A stretch of 64,000 bases of DNA, from NCBI RefSeq assembly GCF_042432905.1, contig NZ_JBHLWI010000027.1:33416-97415 (forward strand), read 5' to 3'. The notes under the pieces are model-generated. The model worked only from the letters and a program-made list of their open reading frames with translations, was not told the origin of the DNA and made no database searches. Positions 7,359 through 17,493 of this stretch are shown here, one piece after another. How positions within the stretch are numbered: position 1 is the stretch's first letter; each line of letters opens with the position of its first letter. Source of the DNA: Fontibacter flavus (GTDB lineage Bacteria; Bacteroidota; Bacteroidia; Cytophagales; Cyclobacteriaceae). Made by a program: the position numbers and the translations under genes.

Positions 7359-9054
7359 TCTGAATATAGACGCAGTTAAAGAAAGAACTTTCCAGGCCAT
7401 CGTCATCGGCTCAGGACTGAGCGGCAGCTGGGCGGCAAAAGAACTTTGTGAACATGGGGTCAAAACTCTTGTAATCGAAAGGGGGCGTGATGTCAAACAC
7501 ATCAAAGACTACCCCACCACCAATATGCTGCCCTATGAATTTGAACATAGGGGACAGATTCCTTTGGAGGTGCAAAAAGAAAACCCAGTGGTCAGCCGCT
7601 GCTATGCCTTCAGAGAAGATGCTGCTCATTTCTTTGTCAAGGATAAGGAACATCCTTATGTGCAGGAAAAGCCCTTTGACTGGATCCGTGGCTATCAGGT
7701 AGGAGGTAAATCCCTACTTTGGGCAAGACAGGTCCAAAGACTTTCAGATTTTGATTTTGAAGGTCCGGCAAGGGATGGTTTTGCCGTAGATTGGCCTATC
7801 AGATATAAAGACCTGGCTCCTTGGTATAGCCATGTGGAAAAGTTTGCAGGGGTATCGGGAAACAAAGATGGCCTGCCGCACCTTCCGGACGGAGAATTCC
7901 TACCTGGCTATCCTTTGAATGTGGTGGAAAAGTATTTCCAAACCCAACTGAAGCAACACTATGGAGACTCCAGACACATGATTTTGGCGAGATGTGCCCA
8001 TATCAACGGAAATTTTGACTACTATGCACAGCAAGGGAGGGCAAAATGCCAAAGCAGAAACCTCTGCCAGAGAGGCTGTCCTTTTGGCGGCTATTTCTCT
8101 GCCAATTCCTCCACGCTTCCATGGGCCGAAAAAACCGGCAATATGACCATGCGTACTGATGCTGTGGTCCATTCTATTATCTATGACGAATCCAAAGGCA
8201 AGGCCACTGGAGTACGGGTGGTAGATGCCCATACCAAAGAAATGGAGGAATATTATGCCGACGTGATATTTGTCAATGCAGCTGCCCTAAATACCAACCT
8301 GGTCCTCTTGAATTCAACTTCCAGCCGCTTCCCCAATGGCCTTGGCAATGACAATGGCTTGCTGGGCAAATATGTGGCATTCCATAATTACAGAGCGGGT
8401 GTTTCTGCAGAATATCACGGACATCTGGAATATACCACCCAAGGAGGTAGACCGACTTCCGGTTACTTCCCGAGGTTTAGAAATGTTTTCAAACAAGAAA
8501 CGGACTTCTTGCGAGGCTATGCTGCAGGTTTCTCCGCAAGTAGAGGAAGCTATTCCGATCAAAACAGCATAGGTATGGACCTCAAAGAAAGTTTACTTAA
8601 TCCTGATCAATACGGACCATGGAGAGTGGGATCCCACATGATGGGAGAAACCATCCCGAAAGAAAGTAATTATGTCGCTTTGGATCCAAACGAAAAAGAT
8701 GAATGGGGAATGCCATTGCTCAGGGTAAATGTGGATTATGATGACAACGATGAGAAAATGATCAAGGATTATCTGGAGCAAATGACAGAAATGTTCGAAA
8801 AGGCAGGCTTTACCAATATCCAAACCCGAGATGACCACCGTGCTCCAGGTCTGGATATTCATGAAATGGGTGGAGTGCGTATGGGCAGAGATCCAAAAAC
8901 TTCCTTGCTCAACGCCAATCATCAATTGCATGCCGTACCAAATGTGTATGTCACCGATGGGGCAAGCATGACTTCCACCGCTACCCAAAACCCATCCTTG
9001 ACCTATATGGCCTTTGCGGCAAGAGCGGCGCATCATGCGATGAAAAACCTGTGA
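7351..9054 (+). CDS. GMC-family FAD oxidoreductase (dehydrogenase large subunit)
   Basis: A 567-residue glucose-methanol-choline flavoenzyme, which would oxidise a sugar or alcohol while reducing FAD. The dinucleotide motif GSGLSGSWAAKEL with the distal Glu of 'LVIERG' is at the N-terminus; a Cys-rich segment 'CQSRNLCQRGCPFGGY' lies in the middle as in the gluconate/sorbitol dehydrogenase branch; the C-terminal 'HEMGGVRMG' and 'DGASMTSTATQNPSLT' carry the catalytic His and Asn region. I chose the ATG at 7351 (ATGGCTAA overlap with the upstream stop) over an upstream in-frame start inside the small subunit gene. It has no signal peptide of its own and probably travels with its Tat-signal partner. 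Substrate unknown. Confidence 0.9.
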   Translation: MANLNIDAVKERTFQAIVIGSGLSGSWAAKELCEHGVKTLVIERGRDVKHIKDYPTTNMLPYEFEHRGQIPLEVQKENPVVSRCYAFREDAAHFFVKDKEHPYVQEKPFDWIRGYQVGGKSLLWARQVQRLSDFDFEGPARDGFAVDWPIRYKDLAPWYSHVEKFAGVSGNKDGLPHLPDGEFLPGYPLNVVEKYFQTQLKQHYGDSRHMILARCAHINGNFDYYAQQGRAKCQSRNLCQRGCPFGGYFSANSSTLPWAEKTGNMTMRTDAVVHSIIYDESKGKATGVRVVDAHTKEMEEYYADVIFVNAAALNTNLVLLNSTSSRFPNGLGNDNGLLGKYVAFHNYRAGVSAEYHGHLEYTTQGGRPTSGYFPRFRNVFKQETDFLRGYAAGFSASRGSYSDQNSIGMDLKESLLNPDQYGPWRVGSHMMGETIPKESNYVALDPNEKDEWGMPLLRVNVDYDDNDEKMIKDYLEQMTEMFEKAGFTNIQTRDDHRAPGLDIHEMGGVRMGRDPKTSLLNANHQLHAVPNVYVTDGASMTSTATQNPSLTYMAFAARAAHHAMKNL

Positions 9055-9074
9055 TAAAAAACAATCCTTTTTTT

Positions 9075-9112
9075 AAAAGCCTGATGGGAAAGATACCCGT
9101 CAGGCTTTTTAT
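9075..9112 (+). terminator. Intrinsic terminator after the GMC operon
   Basis: AAAGCCTGATGGG, loop AAAGATA, then CCCGTCAGGCTTT with one G-U pair, running into a T-rich tail. About 13 bp of stem. Confidence 0.88.
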
Positions 9113-9245
9113 TTTATAATTTGCCGATCACACATTCATAATATCCAACTTACTTTATGGTTTTCCGTTAATTGAATTTGAGGAAATAAAAATTTGTTTT
9201 TTCACTTTATTCAATTCAATAGTTTGAAATTTTAATAGGTATCAT

Positions 9246-11666
9246 ATGAAAAAATTCTTTTGGATTGCTCTCCTACTGATCATGATTGCTTTTTCAGCCC
9301 AAGCCCAAAATAATTATGGGGAAATCGTCAATACTTTCAACAAAGCTTTCCCTTATGAAAAAATATTCCTCCACACAGACAAGCCTTACTATTTTCAAAG
9401 TGACACCATTTGGTTCAAGGCCTATGTCTCCACTCCAGAAGAAGATTTCAGGCAATCTCCCACGCCTTCTGTTCCTTTGTATGTAGAATTGATCAAACCA
9501 AGTGTCAATCCCTATGCTTCTAGGATGATCATCAAATTAAAAGAAGGAAAAGGTCAGGGAGATATTGTTTTGCCCCGGGACCTGAATCCCGGCATCTATC
9601 AGTTAAGGGCCTATACTTCCCATTCCTTAAATTTTGGCAGACAGGCAATTTTCGAGAAAGATATTATCATTTCGGAATTTGGCAAAAAGGGAATGCGCCA
9701 AGTCAATGAAAATGATTTCAGCATATCCCTTCACCCGGAAGGGGGAATCGCTGTGGCAGGGTACAACCAAAAATTTGCCATTCGGTCATTGGATAACAAT
9801 GGGAACGGAATTCCGATCAAGGGGTATATTTCTACAGCAATGGGTGATACTGTCACGAGTTTCAGTACAGACCAAACCGGCCTTGGAAGTCTTGAATTTA
9901 CACCTTTACCGGATAAAAAATACCAAGTTCAAACTATCAACAAACAAGGTACCTCAAAGTCATTCCAAATTCCCAGTTTTGCCTCCAATGGGTACAGCCT
10001 TAAAATCGACCCATTTGCAAAAAAAGACAGCCTTCAAATAGAGGTCCTCCGTGTCGGAATGGAATATGATACTTCAGCCAAACTACACATCATCCAGAAT
10101 GGGTATGCCCAAGAAGAAATCGAACTTGAATTCAAGGAGAATTCAACCTTCCTCGAGATTTCGAATCAGGAATTACGCCCAGGCTTAGCTGTCTTCAAAT
10201 TAGTGCTAAATGAAGATGAGCCAGTAGCAGAACGGTTGGTATATATAAATGGTAAAAAAGAAGTTGATGTAAGAATTTCCCCTTTAAAAATGACCTATCT
10301 TCCCAAAGAAAAGGCTGATCTTGAAATAACAATTGTAGATGATTTTGGCAATCCTGTTCAGGGAGAATTTTCCATTTCGATTACTGATGCCAAGCAGGTT
10401 ATCCCTTCAAAAGATCCAGTAAATATTGAATCTTTTTTAAATCTTAAATCTGAATTGTCGGGAGAAACACCTGCTCAATATTCCACTTTTCTTCAGGACC
10501 CAAAAAAATTGGACAATGTATTAATGACCCAATCCTGGAGAAGCTTTTTGCCTGATTTGGAAATTTTGAACAGGGAGAAACCCGTTTATGTGTTCGAAAC
10601 AGGATTAAATATAGCTGGAGAAGTAGCTGACAACTCTTGGAAAGGTGCCAGAGACCTACGGCTTCTATTGATTGATAAAGACGGTTATCCTGAAATTCAT
10701 GAAGGCCATACGGATAATGATGGAAGGTTCGTTTTTCTAGGAATGGATTTTACAGATTCTGTTGGAGTTTATGTACAGTCATTTGAATTAAAATCGAGGA
10801 AAAATAAAAACTCCAGAGAAATTAAATCAGGAAAAATACAGATTCACCAATTGGATATTCCGTCAATTCCACTGCGGGAAAAGTTGGAGGAAATTGTTTG
10901 GGTAGATCTTTTGGAAAATGACCCCTATCTCCAAGATGTGAAAATGGTCAATGACATAATCCGCAAATCCTTTTTAATGAATGAATTCGAATTGGAGGAG
11001 TTTGTAGTAAAGGGCAGAAGGGCATATAGACAGGATCCAAGAACAATTGGCTACAATGACAATCCTGATATCCGGCTGAGAATACCTGAAGAGACCTATA
11101 ATTACCTAAACATCTTTGAGCTTTTAACAGCTAGGGCGACAAGAAGGGGAGTTTCATTTAGTCCTTACAACAATTATTTCATTGATGGAAATTTTGCAAA
11201 TTATCAAATGGTCAGTAACATGAGGGTTTCCGATATTGAATTTGTAGACATCCTATTGGGAAGAAGACCAAATCAAATGAATATTGCCGGACGTACATCC
11301 TATAATATTCTGACCAAAAACGGTAATCCCAATTTTGATTGGTCATCTGTTGAAGTAGCAGGTACCCGTGGTTTCATGGTTCAGGGCTATGCACCTACGA
11401 GGGAATTTTATATACCACCTGACAAACAGGATATCAACAGCCCAATTGCGATGGATTACCGTTCTACCATTTTCTGGAATCCAGTCATCAGGACAAATGA
11501 CTATGGCCGGGCATTGGTATCATTCCCTTTAAGTGAAGGGGCTACCACCGTTCATGTGGATGTACAGGGAATCAGTGAAAAGGGACTGCCTTTTCATGGA
11601 ACATTCGAGTTTAAAGTTCAAGGACAACATTCAGAACTGTCTCTCAATCCTGAATTAGAAAATTGA
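9246..11666 (+). CDS. Exported MG2/alpha-2-macroglobulin-like protein with TonB-plug-like segment
   Basis: An 806-residue exported protein with a signal peptide (residues 1-20, ending AQA). Residues about 35-140 resemble the MG2 macroglobulin module: 'EKIFLHTDKPYYFQSDTIWFKAY' and 'LNPGIYQLRAYT' are typical. Further Ig-like modules follow, then a carboxypeptidase-regulatory-like stretch near 450-500 and, from about 580, a segment like a TonB receptor plug ('LEEFVVKGRR', then 'YFIDG' and 'VEFVDILLG'-type strand pattern). The C-terminus returns to a macroglobulin-like 'GRALVSFPLSEGATTVHVDVQGIS'. Such proteins are widespread in Bacteroidota and thought to be surface or periplasmic, with unproven function. 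It faces the related 646-residue protein of the opposite operon. Confidence 0.8.
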   Translation: MKKFFWIALLLIMIAFSAQAQNNYGEIVNTFNKAFPYEKIFLHTDKPYYFQSDTIWFKAYVSTPEEDFRQSPTPSVPLYVELIKPSVNPYASRMIIKLKEGKGQGDIVLPRDLNPGIYQLRAYTSHSLNFGRQAIFEKDIIISEFGKKGMRQVNENDFSISLHPEGGIAVAGYNQKFAIRSLDNNGNGIPIKGYISTAMGDTVTSFSTDQTGLGSLEFTPLPDKKYQVQTINKQGTSKSFQIPSFASNGYSLKIDPFAKKDSLQIEVLRVGMEYDTSAKLHIIQNGYAQEEIELEFKENSTFLEISNQELRPGLAVFKLVLNEDEPVAERLVYINGKKEVDVRISPLKMTYLPKEKADLEITIVDDFGNPVQGEFSISITDAKQVIPSKDPVNIESFLNLKSELSGETPAQYSTFLQDPKKLDNVLMTQSWRSFLPDLEILNREKPVYVFETGLNIAGEVADNSWKGARDLRLLLIDKDGYPEIHEGHTDNDGRFVFLGMDFTDSVGVYVQSFELKSRKNKNSREIKSGKIQIHQLDIPSIPLREKLEEIVWVDLLENDPYLQDVKMVNDIIRKSFLMNEFELEEFVVKGRRAYRQDPRTIGYNDNPDIRLRIPEETYNYLNIFELLTARATRRGVSFSPYNNYFIDGNFANYQMVSNMRVSDIEFVDILLGRRPNQMNIAGRTSYNILTKNGNPNFDWSSVEVAGTRGFMVQGYAPTREFYIPPDKQDINSPIAMDYRSTIFWNPVIRTNDYGRALVSFPLSEGATTVHVDVQGISEKGLPFHGTFEFKVQGQHSELSLNPELEN

Positions 11667-11690
11667 TGCTAATTGGGATAGCATTGCGCA

Positions 11691-13631
11691 TTAATTGACC
11701 CTTAAACTTTTTTGGAACCTTTGGTAATTTCCCTTTTCAAAAGTCCAAAAATCCAAGACCAATGATCCGGGATAATCCAAGTAAGGTATGGCTGTCTTTG
11801 CCCTTCCTCTGTAAAACCTGATTTTTGGATCAAAAAACTGAGGTTTTGACAAATGAACCTGATGCCTGTCAAACCTAGCTGGGGCCATTTGGTCAGGAAG
11901 TTTGCGGGACACATTGACATCTTTCAAAATATAGCGGTCTTTGGCAATGTTGTTCTTGAGCGCAAAATCGTTGTTTTTGGTGAAGAATGCCAATAAACCA
12001 TCTCCTACGGGATCCCCTAAATTAGTTTGGTAAATGGTATTGCGTTCATAAAAGACTTCTACCCTGTCTATACTGTTCAAAGGAATACTGAACAGTTCGT
12101 CCAAACTTTTGATTTCATAGAAATCTACCAAAATCAAAGGTCTTTTTTTGAAGTTATGCTTTTCATTGGTAATGTCCAGAATCCTGATTTCCTGCTCTTT
12201 GGAACCCTTTATTTTCTTAAATCTTGCCTGAACGACAATTTCCTTTATAAAATTTTCCAGATCATTGAACGCTACATAATCCCCTATTCTGTATGTGATA
12301 TCTGAGGTAAATGGTGACTGTAAACCAGAGACCTGATCCGCAAAATCAAAGTGCTCATGATAGATTTTCCTGTTGACCTCAAGCTCAGAAAAAAGTTGAT
12401 CCACAGGAAAAGTAAAATTTTCCTGATGCTTCAATTCCGGAAATTTTTCAGCCAATACAATAGACCAAGGACGGTAAACCAGTAGTGGCACATACTCTGT
12501 CTCAATCTCTTTTTTGGCTCCTGATGAAATAGCATAAGCCAAATTGAATTTCCTAGAAGGATCTTCAAGATTCGACCAATTAGGGTCTTCAAGAATCTGA
12601 ATCAGGTTTTCCGCTTGCTGAGGTTCTGGAATTTTGACCCAGAGCAGACCATTGACCGCAGAGGCAAATCCTGATAGATTGATAGAGGTGCCTTTACCAA
12701 GCTCCAAAGAATTGGGGCTACTGATATTTCCCTGAGGCGAAGATGGATTAGAAAACCTATAGGTCCATATCACTTCTCCCGATCGGTCGAGTACGGTAAT
12801 AAAAAAATGAGGATAAGCTTCATAGCGTTCCTTGCTCAGACTGATTTCCTCTTGAGTATTTTCGATTTTCAGCTCATCCAATATTTGCCAATCAGTATGA
12901 GTGATCACCTTGGCCCATCTGGCCTCCTTTCCAACGGCCTGAAGTTTCATCTCCTTTGGATCCAACAAAAATTCAGAAGGCTCCAGCCATACCTGCTGCC
13001 CTTGATAAAGCACTTGTAGCTTTTGGCTTAATTCCACTTGGGTGTAAAAAACAGACATGCCCGGCACTTCCTCAAAAAGGGCCACACTTTTGCCTGTTTC
13101 GTCCTGTATCTCTATTGGCTCTGCCTTATCGCCTGTATGAAATAACATCAAGGTTCCCTTTTCAAATGGCGGAACATGAGTAAATATCTTAGGGGATGAT
13201 TCAGCCTGAACCGCCTTTGGATTGTGTACCAAGATCTGTTTTTTGGCAAAAGGAAAATGGTCAAACCCTGTCATCCATTTTGTATAGGCATAGAGGGTAT
13301 AAACACCGCTCAATCCGTCCTCAGGTAAAATAAAATCACCATAAGCCATACGGTCCTGATCCAAAAGCAGCTTTTCTTGGTGAACCAGGCTACCTTCAGG
13401 TCCATAAATTTCAAAGTAGGCCAGCTTACTGAACTTATAATCATCATGATTGCTCAGCAACTGTATGGCAAACCAAAGCCTGTCCCCTGCCAACAATAAA
13501 TCCTGATTGGTACTGATCAGAAAATTCTCCAGAGGAACATTTTCTCCAGAATTGGTTTTAAAGGCCTTCAATTCAGAAATCCCCAAACAAAAAGAAATCA
13601 GAGAAATAATGAGTGTATGTTTCATGATCAT
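11691..13631 (-). CDS. Exported MG2-like protein, third gene of TonB receptor operon
   Basis: A 646-residue exported protein (signal peptide to about residue 23). 'FLISTNQDLLLAGDRLWFAIQLLS' and 'GLSGVYTLYAYTKWM' correspond to the same N-terminal MG2-like pattern seen in the neighbouring 806-residue protein, although it lacks an evident plug segment beyond a short 'IDRVEVFYERNTIYQTN' stretch. It is the last gene of a three-gene operon: its ATG at 13631 overlaps the stop of the DUF4249 gene by 4 nt (a second ATG at 13625 is also possible). It probably works at the outer membrane with the other two products; the task is not known. Confidence 0.75.
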   Translation of the reverse strand: MIMKHTLIISLISFCLGISELKAFKTNSGENVPLENFLISTNQDLLLAGDRLWFAIQLLSNHDDYKFSKLAYFEIYGPEGSLVHQEKLLLDQDRMAYGDFILPEDGLSGVYTLYAYTKWMTGFDHFPFAKKQILVHNPKAVQAESSPKIFTHVPPFEKGTLMLFHTGDKAEPIEIQDETGKSVALFEEVPGMSVFYTQVELSQKLQVLYQGQQVWLEPSEFLLDPKEMKLQAVGKEARWAKVITHTDWQILDELKIENTQEEISLSKERYEAYPHFFITVLDRSGEVIWTYRFSNPSSPQGNISSPNSLELGKGTSINLSGFASAVNGLLWVKIPEPQQAENLIQILEDPNWSNLEDPSRKFNLAYAISSGAKKEIETEYVPLLVYRPWSIVLAEKFPELKHQENFTFPVDQLFSELEVNRKIYHEHFDFADQVSGLQSPFTSDITYRIGDYVAFNDLENFIKEIVVQARFKKIKGSKEQEIRILDITNEKHNFKKRPLILVDFYEIKSLDELFSIPLNSIDRVEVFYERNTIYQTNLGDPVGDGLLAFFTKNNDFALKNNIAKDRYILKDVNVSRKLPDQMAPARFDRHQVHLSKPQFFDPKIRFYRGRAKTAIPYLDYPGSLVLDFWTFEKGNYQRFQKSLRVN

Positions 13632-14683
13632 CGTCTAAATGGAGCTGGAGGAACAGGGGAGGCATCTGGAAAAACTTCGGTACATACAATTGTCACTTCT
13701 TGTAAAGGCTCAATATAATGCTGGAGGTCCACCGATGCCAGACGGATGTCGGTTCTGGACAATAATGCATCAAATCTGCTTTCCTGGTAAACAAAGAAAT
13801 TCCCCAATACCAATCCGCTTGGATCATCTGCCTTTGAAATGTTTCCACGTATTCTAAAAGGGGCAGGGTCAAAAATGCTCCCGGTATTCTTTTGTTGGAG
13901 GTCTACCTGTTCCAAATAAGCCAGATTATCTTTGCTTATCGTTCTCATATTCGTCTCCACAAAATATCTGCCCAAAGAGGAAAGTGGAATATCGGCAATG
14001 GTCTGTTGGAATGTCCTGCCGATAAAAGGCTCATTATCCAATAGATTCATTTTATTAAAAACATTTGGAAAGGCAGAATAACAGGTACAACCACAGTTGT
14101 CATTCATGGAAAATGTATAATCCTCAGAAATACCTGAAGTTCTAAAAAAATAACCCAATTCACCTGCTCCAGGGTCTGTGATGGTAGCCTTGACTGAAGC
14201 GAAAGTTCTCAATTGCGTAAAACTTGAGCCCTCTGTGGAAATACTGACCAATGCTTCATAAGCTGAAGCTGTTATCTCAGAGACCTCCACCAATGGTGGC
14301 ATCTCTTCGTATCCACTTTCATAGGTTTCACCGTTCGTCAACCTCACCACTAACCGGTATCCGGTACCGGTTTCCACTGGGAAATAATCGTTGGGGATAT
14401 AGGTATGGTCCTGCACTCTTTTGAAAGAAATCTGCCTACCCTCCCCATCTTCTATATACACCTGATCCACAGGAGCAGCCGTGTATTGGGGAGCCCGAAT
14501 TCCTGATATGAATGGACTCGAATAATAAACCCTGACATAATTTTGACCTATCTGATTGCCATACCAGCCTTCAATTACCAACTGCCGCTCAAAGTCGGGA
14601 ATAGCAATCGTGATCTCATCAATGCAGGATGTCTGAATTGAAAAAATCAAAATCATGAAATAAAAAGAGATTCTCCTGATCAT
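13628..14683 (-). CDS. DUF4249 outer-membrane lipoprotein
   Basis: A 351-residue lipoprotein: hydrophobic N-terminus then the lipobox 'IQTSC' with Cys about residue 20. 'VIEGWYGNQIGQNYVRVYYSSPF' and the repeated β-strand pattern match the DUF4249 family, which in Bacteroidota regularly follows a TonB-dependent receptor, much as SusD follows SusC. A small Cys cluster (NDNCGCTCYSAF near the middle) could bind metal or form disulfides. Both ends overlap neighbours by 4 nt (ATGA), showing tight translational coupling in a receptor-DUF4249-MG2 operon. Likely a surface-exposed accessory to import; substrate unknown. Confidence 0.85.
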   Translation of the reverse strand: MIRRISFYFMILIFSIQTSCIDEITIAIPDFERQLVIEGWYGNQIGQNYVRVYYSSPFISGIRAPQYTAAPVDQVYIEDGEGRQISFKRVQDHTYIPNDYFPVETGTGYRLVVRLTNGETYESGYEEMPPLVEVSEITASAYEALVSISTEGSSFTQLRTFASVKATITDPGAGELGYFFRTSGISEDYTFSMNDNCGCTCYSAFPNVFNKMNLLDNEPFIGRTFQQTIADIPLSSLGRYFVETNMRTISKDNLAYLEQVDLQQKNTGSIFDPAPFRIRGNISKADDPSGLVLGNFFVYQESRFDALLSRTDIRLASVDLQHYIEPLQEVTIVCTEVFPDASPVPPAPFRR

Positions 14684-17313
14684 TTGAAGGTAAAATTATA
14701 GGTGACTGATGGGATCACAGTGCCGATCACAGCCAATCGGTATGACCTCGGTACAGATCCGCTGAAATCTGGCTGAAAAAACCATGAAAAAGGATTCTTT
14801 CTGGCATACACATTATAAAGGGCAAATGTCACATCGCTTTTATAATTGCTGTTTTTCTTTTGATTGCCCTCAAAAGTAAAGCTCAGGTCCAATCGGTGAT
14901 AATCTGGAATCCGGGCCTGATTCCGCTCCTGATAATCTATGACGATACTGCCATTAATATCATAAATACTGCTCGGCAACGTAATGGGCCTTCCTGTTCG
15001 GTAGTTGAAGTTTGCTGAAAATGAAAGCCTTTTCTTAGGCTTGTAATTAAGCAGGATGGATAAGTCATGGGGCTGATCCCAATTGGCAGGAAAATAACGG
15101 CCTTGATTGATGATTTCCTGTTCAAACTCTCCCTGAACCTGTCTCATTGTTCTGCTGTAAGTATAAGAAATCCATCCATTGATTTTTCCGGTCTTTTTCT
15201 TCAACAAAAACTCAGTTCCATAGGCATAGCCTGTTCCCATCACCAGATCTGATTCAAGGGTAGGGTTCAGAAATAGCCTTGCACCATCCTTGTATTCCAC
15301 CAATGAGTTGAAATCTTTGTAATACCCCTCCACAGAAGCCTCTATCCTGTCCCGGTCAAAATTTCTATAAAAACCAAGGGCATATTGCCAACTCTCCTGT
15401 GGCCTGACGTACCTGTCCGATAATTTCCAAACATCTACAGGTGCTGATGCAAAATTATTGGACAGTAGATGGAGATATTGAAAGCTTCTGTTGACAGAGG
15501 CCTTGATAGAAGAATTTTCGCCAAGGCTATACCTCAAACTGAACCGTGGCTCAAGACCATAATACTGCTGATAGACCTCTCCTGACCCATATGAAAGTGT
15601 ATCAATGATATTGTCTTGGCTTTTGGGTAAAGCAGCATCATAGAGATACACATCCTTGGCTCCCAAACCCAAAAATCCCGAATATCGCAAGCCTGCCAAA
15701 CCTTCCAGTTTTTCTCCCCATTTCCAAGGAATTTGGGCATAGACCCCAAGTTCTAAGGCCTGATCATCCGGAATATGCTTGGGTACAACCAATGAATTTT
15801 CGTTTTCCGGCCTCAAAGTCCCCATTCCCATGCCGTAATGATTCACCTGATAACCAAACTGCAGGTCCTTTAAAACATCACCCATCCACTCCATTTCATG
15901 GTGCCAGCTGAGATAGCCGATTTTGGAATCCAATGAAAATCCCAAAGGTTCAATTTCACCAATTACAGAATATTGATAAGATGAATAAATCAAAGAAATA
16001 TCGGAGGCTAGTTTGTCTCCCCATAGACTGCTCCATTTCAATGAAGCGGCTTGGGATTGCCAGGAATAGGCCGTATCTCTTCCAAATCTGAAATAATCAC
16101 TGCTGCCATAGAGGCTTAGGGAAAGCTGATTGGACTCATCGATTGTATGGTCCATTCTCAGGTTTCCATCATAAAAATATGTACTGCTTTCTTTTAGTTT
16201 GGTGTCCTGCATCCTGTGCATGATCCAGTTAGGATAGGCATATCGCCCAGTGGCCATCACTTGTGTACGTTTACTGATTGGCCCATTGAAACCCAGTCTA
16301 CTGGAAAGAAATCCGATCCCTCCGGTCCCTGTCCACTCTTGGGTATCTCCCGCCTTTGTTTTGACATCCAACACAGAACTTAACCTTCCACCATATTTGG
16401 CAGGAAGGTCACCTTTGTATATGGCAGCTTCAGACACTGCATCCTGGTTGAAAATGGAAAAGAAACCAAACATATGGGAAGGATTAAAAATAGGTGCGCC
16501 ATCCATCAGAATCAGGTTTTGGTCCACACCACCTCCCCTGACATTGAATCCGGAAGCTCCTTCCCCGACGGTAGTCACACCTGGCAATAGAAGCATGCCT
16601 TTCACCACATCCACCTCTCCTAACAATGGCGGCAACATTTTCAATTCCTCAATCGGCATCCTGTTCACCCCAAGTGTGGTCCCTTTGACATTGTAATCAA
16701 TAGCCCTGTCTGTCACGGTTACCAGTTCAAGTTCATTGATAGACTCAAATAAGGTGATGTCCAATGCCAAAGGCTGGTATACCCTGATGATCCGCTGCTC
16801 TGTAGCCTTTCCCATAGCACTGAAATACGCCACATAAGTACCTGATGGTATAGTGGCACTGAAACTTCCCTGGTAATCGGTCATAACGCCCAATTCCAGT
16901 TCCGGAATGGAAAATAAAGCCGATCCTAGGACTGTTCTGGCTTCATTGTCACGGATAATACCGCTGACTTCAAAACTCCTTTGTTCCTTCCCCAATTCCT
17001 GCTTTCTCTTATTGGCCTCCAGAAAGGGTTCCCTAAGCCTGCTGGGATAGATGATGACATAAGCATTCCCGACCAGGAAGTAAGCGTAAGGGGTATTCTC
17101 AACCAATCTGTCTAAAAAATCACTCCCCAAATCTGATGCTGTCACTGAATTAATCTTCTCAATATCCTTGTCATGGATCAAAATCCTATAACCATGGGAT
17201 TGCTCATATAGATCAAATAGCAATTTTAACTCCTTATTATCTGGTGAAGCTTTTTGAGCTGAACTACAAAAAATAGCACTCATGAATATGATTATAGAAA
17301 GAAAATATTTCAT
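14680..17313 (-). CDS. TonB-dependent outer-membrane receptor with STN-like and carboxypeptidase-regulatory domains
   Basis: An 877-residue receptor. After the signal peptide (to about residue 19) comes a secretin/TonB short N-terminal (STN)-like domain ('LKLLFDLYEQSHGYRILI' ... 'YAYFLVGNAYVIIYP'), then a carboxypeptidase-regulatory β-sandwich ('FEVSGIIRDNEARTVLGSALF'), a plug with 'GEGASGFNVRGGGVDQNLILMDGAPIFNPSH', and a 22-strand-type barrel ending in Phe-Thr-Phe-Lys. It is the first gene of a three-gene operon with overlapping ends. It should import a ligand using TonB energy. The STN domain is usually a signalling input to an anti-sigma factor, but no sigma/anti-sigma pair is nearby. Confidence 0.92.
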   Translation of the reverse strand: MKYFLSIIIFMSAIFCSSAQKASPDNKELKLLFDLYEQSHGYRILIHDKDIEKINSVTASDLGSDFLDRLVENTPYAYFLVGNAYVIIYPSRLREPFLEANKRKQELGKEQRSFEVSGIIRDNEARTVLGSALFSIPELELGVMTDYQGSFSATIPSGTYVAYFSAMGKATEQRIIRVYQPLALDITLFESINELELVTVTDRAIDYNVKGTTLGVNRMPIEELKMLPPLLGEVDVVKGMLLLPGVTTVGEGASGFNVRGGGVDQNLILMDGAPIFNPSHMFGFFSIFNQDAVSEAAIYKGDLPAKYGGRLSSVLDVKTKAGDTQEWTGTGGIGFLSSRLGFNGPISKRTQVMATGRYAYPNWIMHRMQDTKLKESSTYFYDGNLRMDHTIDESNQLSLSLYGSSDYFRFGRDTAYSWQSQAASLKWSSLWGDKLASDISLIYSSYQYSVIGEIEPLGFSLDSKIGYLSWHHEMEWMGDVLKDLQFGYQVNHYGMGMGTLRPENENSLVVPKHIPDDQALELGVYAQIPWKWGEKLEGLAGLRYSGFLGLGAKDVYLYDAALPKSQDNIIDTLSYGSGEVYQQYYGLEPRFSLRYSLGENSSIKASVNRSFQYLHLLSNNFASAPVDVWKLSDRYVRPQESWQYALGFYRNFDRDRIEASVEGYYKDFNSLVEYKDGARLFLNPTLESDLVMGTGYAYGTEFLLKKKTGKINGWISYTYSRTMRQVQGEFEQEIINQGRYFPANWDQPHDLSILLNYKPKKRLSFSANFNYRTGRPITLPSSIYDINGSIVIDYQERNQARIPDYHRLDLSFTFEGNQKKNSNYKSDVTFALYNVYARKNPFSWFFQPDFSGSVPRSYRLAVIGTVIPSVTYNFTFK

Positions 17314-17421
17314 CTTTAAAGTTTAGTCATGCAATAATAGCAGATTTATTCTCTAAGACTTAAAAAAGAAGCCTAATGATATAGAAAAATGGGGAATGGT
17401 AAAATGGAATGATAAATGGAA

Positions 17422-17470
17422 ATAAAAAAGGGGCTTTGGAAAGCATTCACAAAATACTTCACCAAAGCCC
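17422..17470 (-). terminator. Intrinsic terminator of the amidase gene
   Basis: Read on the minus strand, GGGCTTTGG (17470-17462) pairs with CCAAAGCCC (17439-17431) across a loop of about 22 nt, followed by CTTTTTT. It lies 24 nt after the amidase stop. Confidence 0.75.
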
Positions 17471-17493
17471 AATCAATCAATATTTTGATGTTT

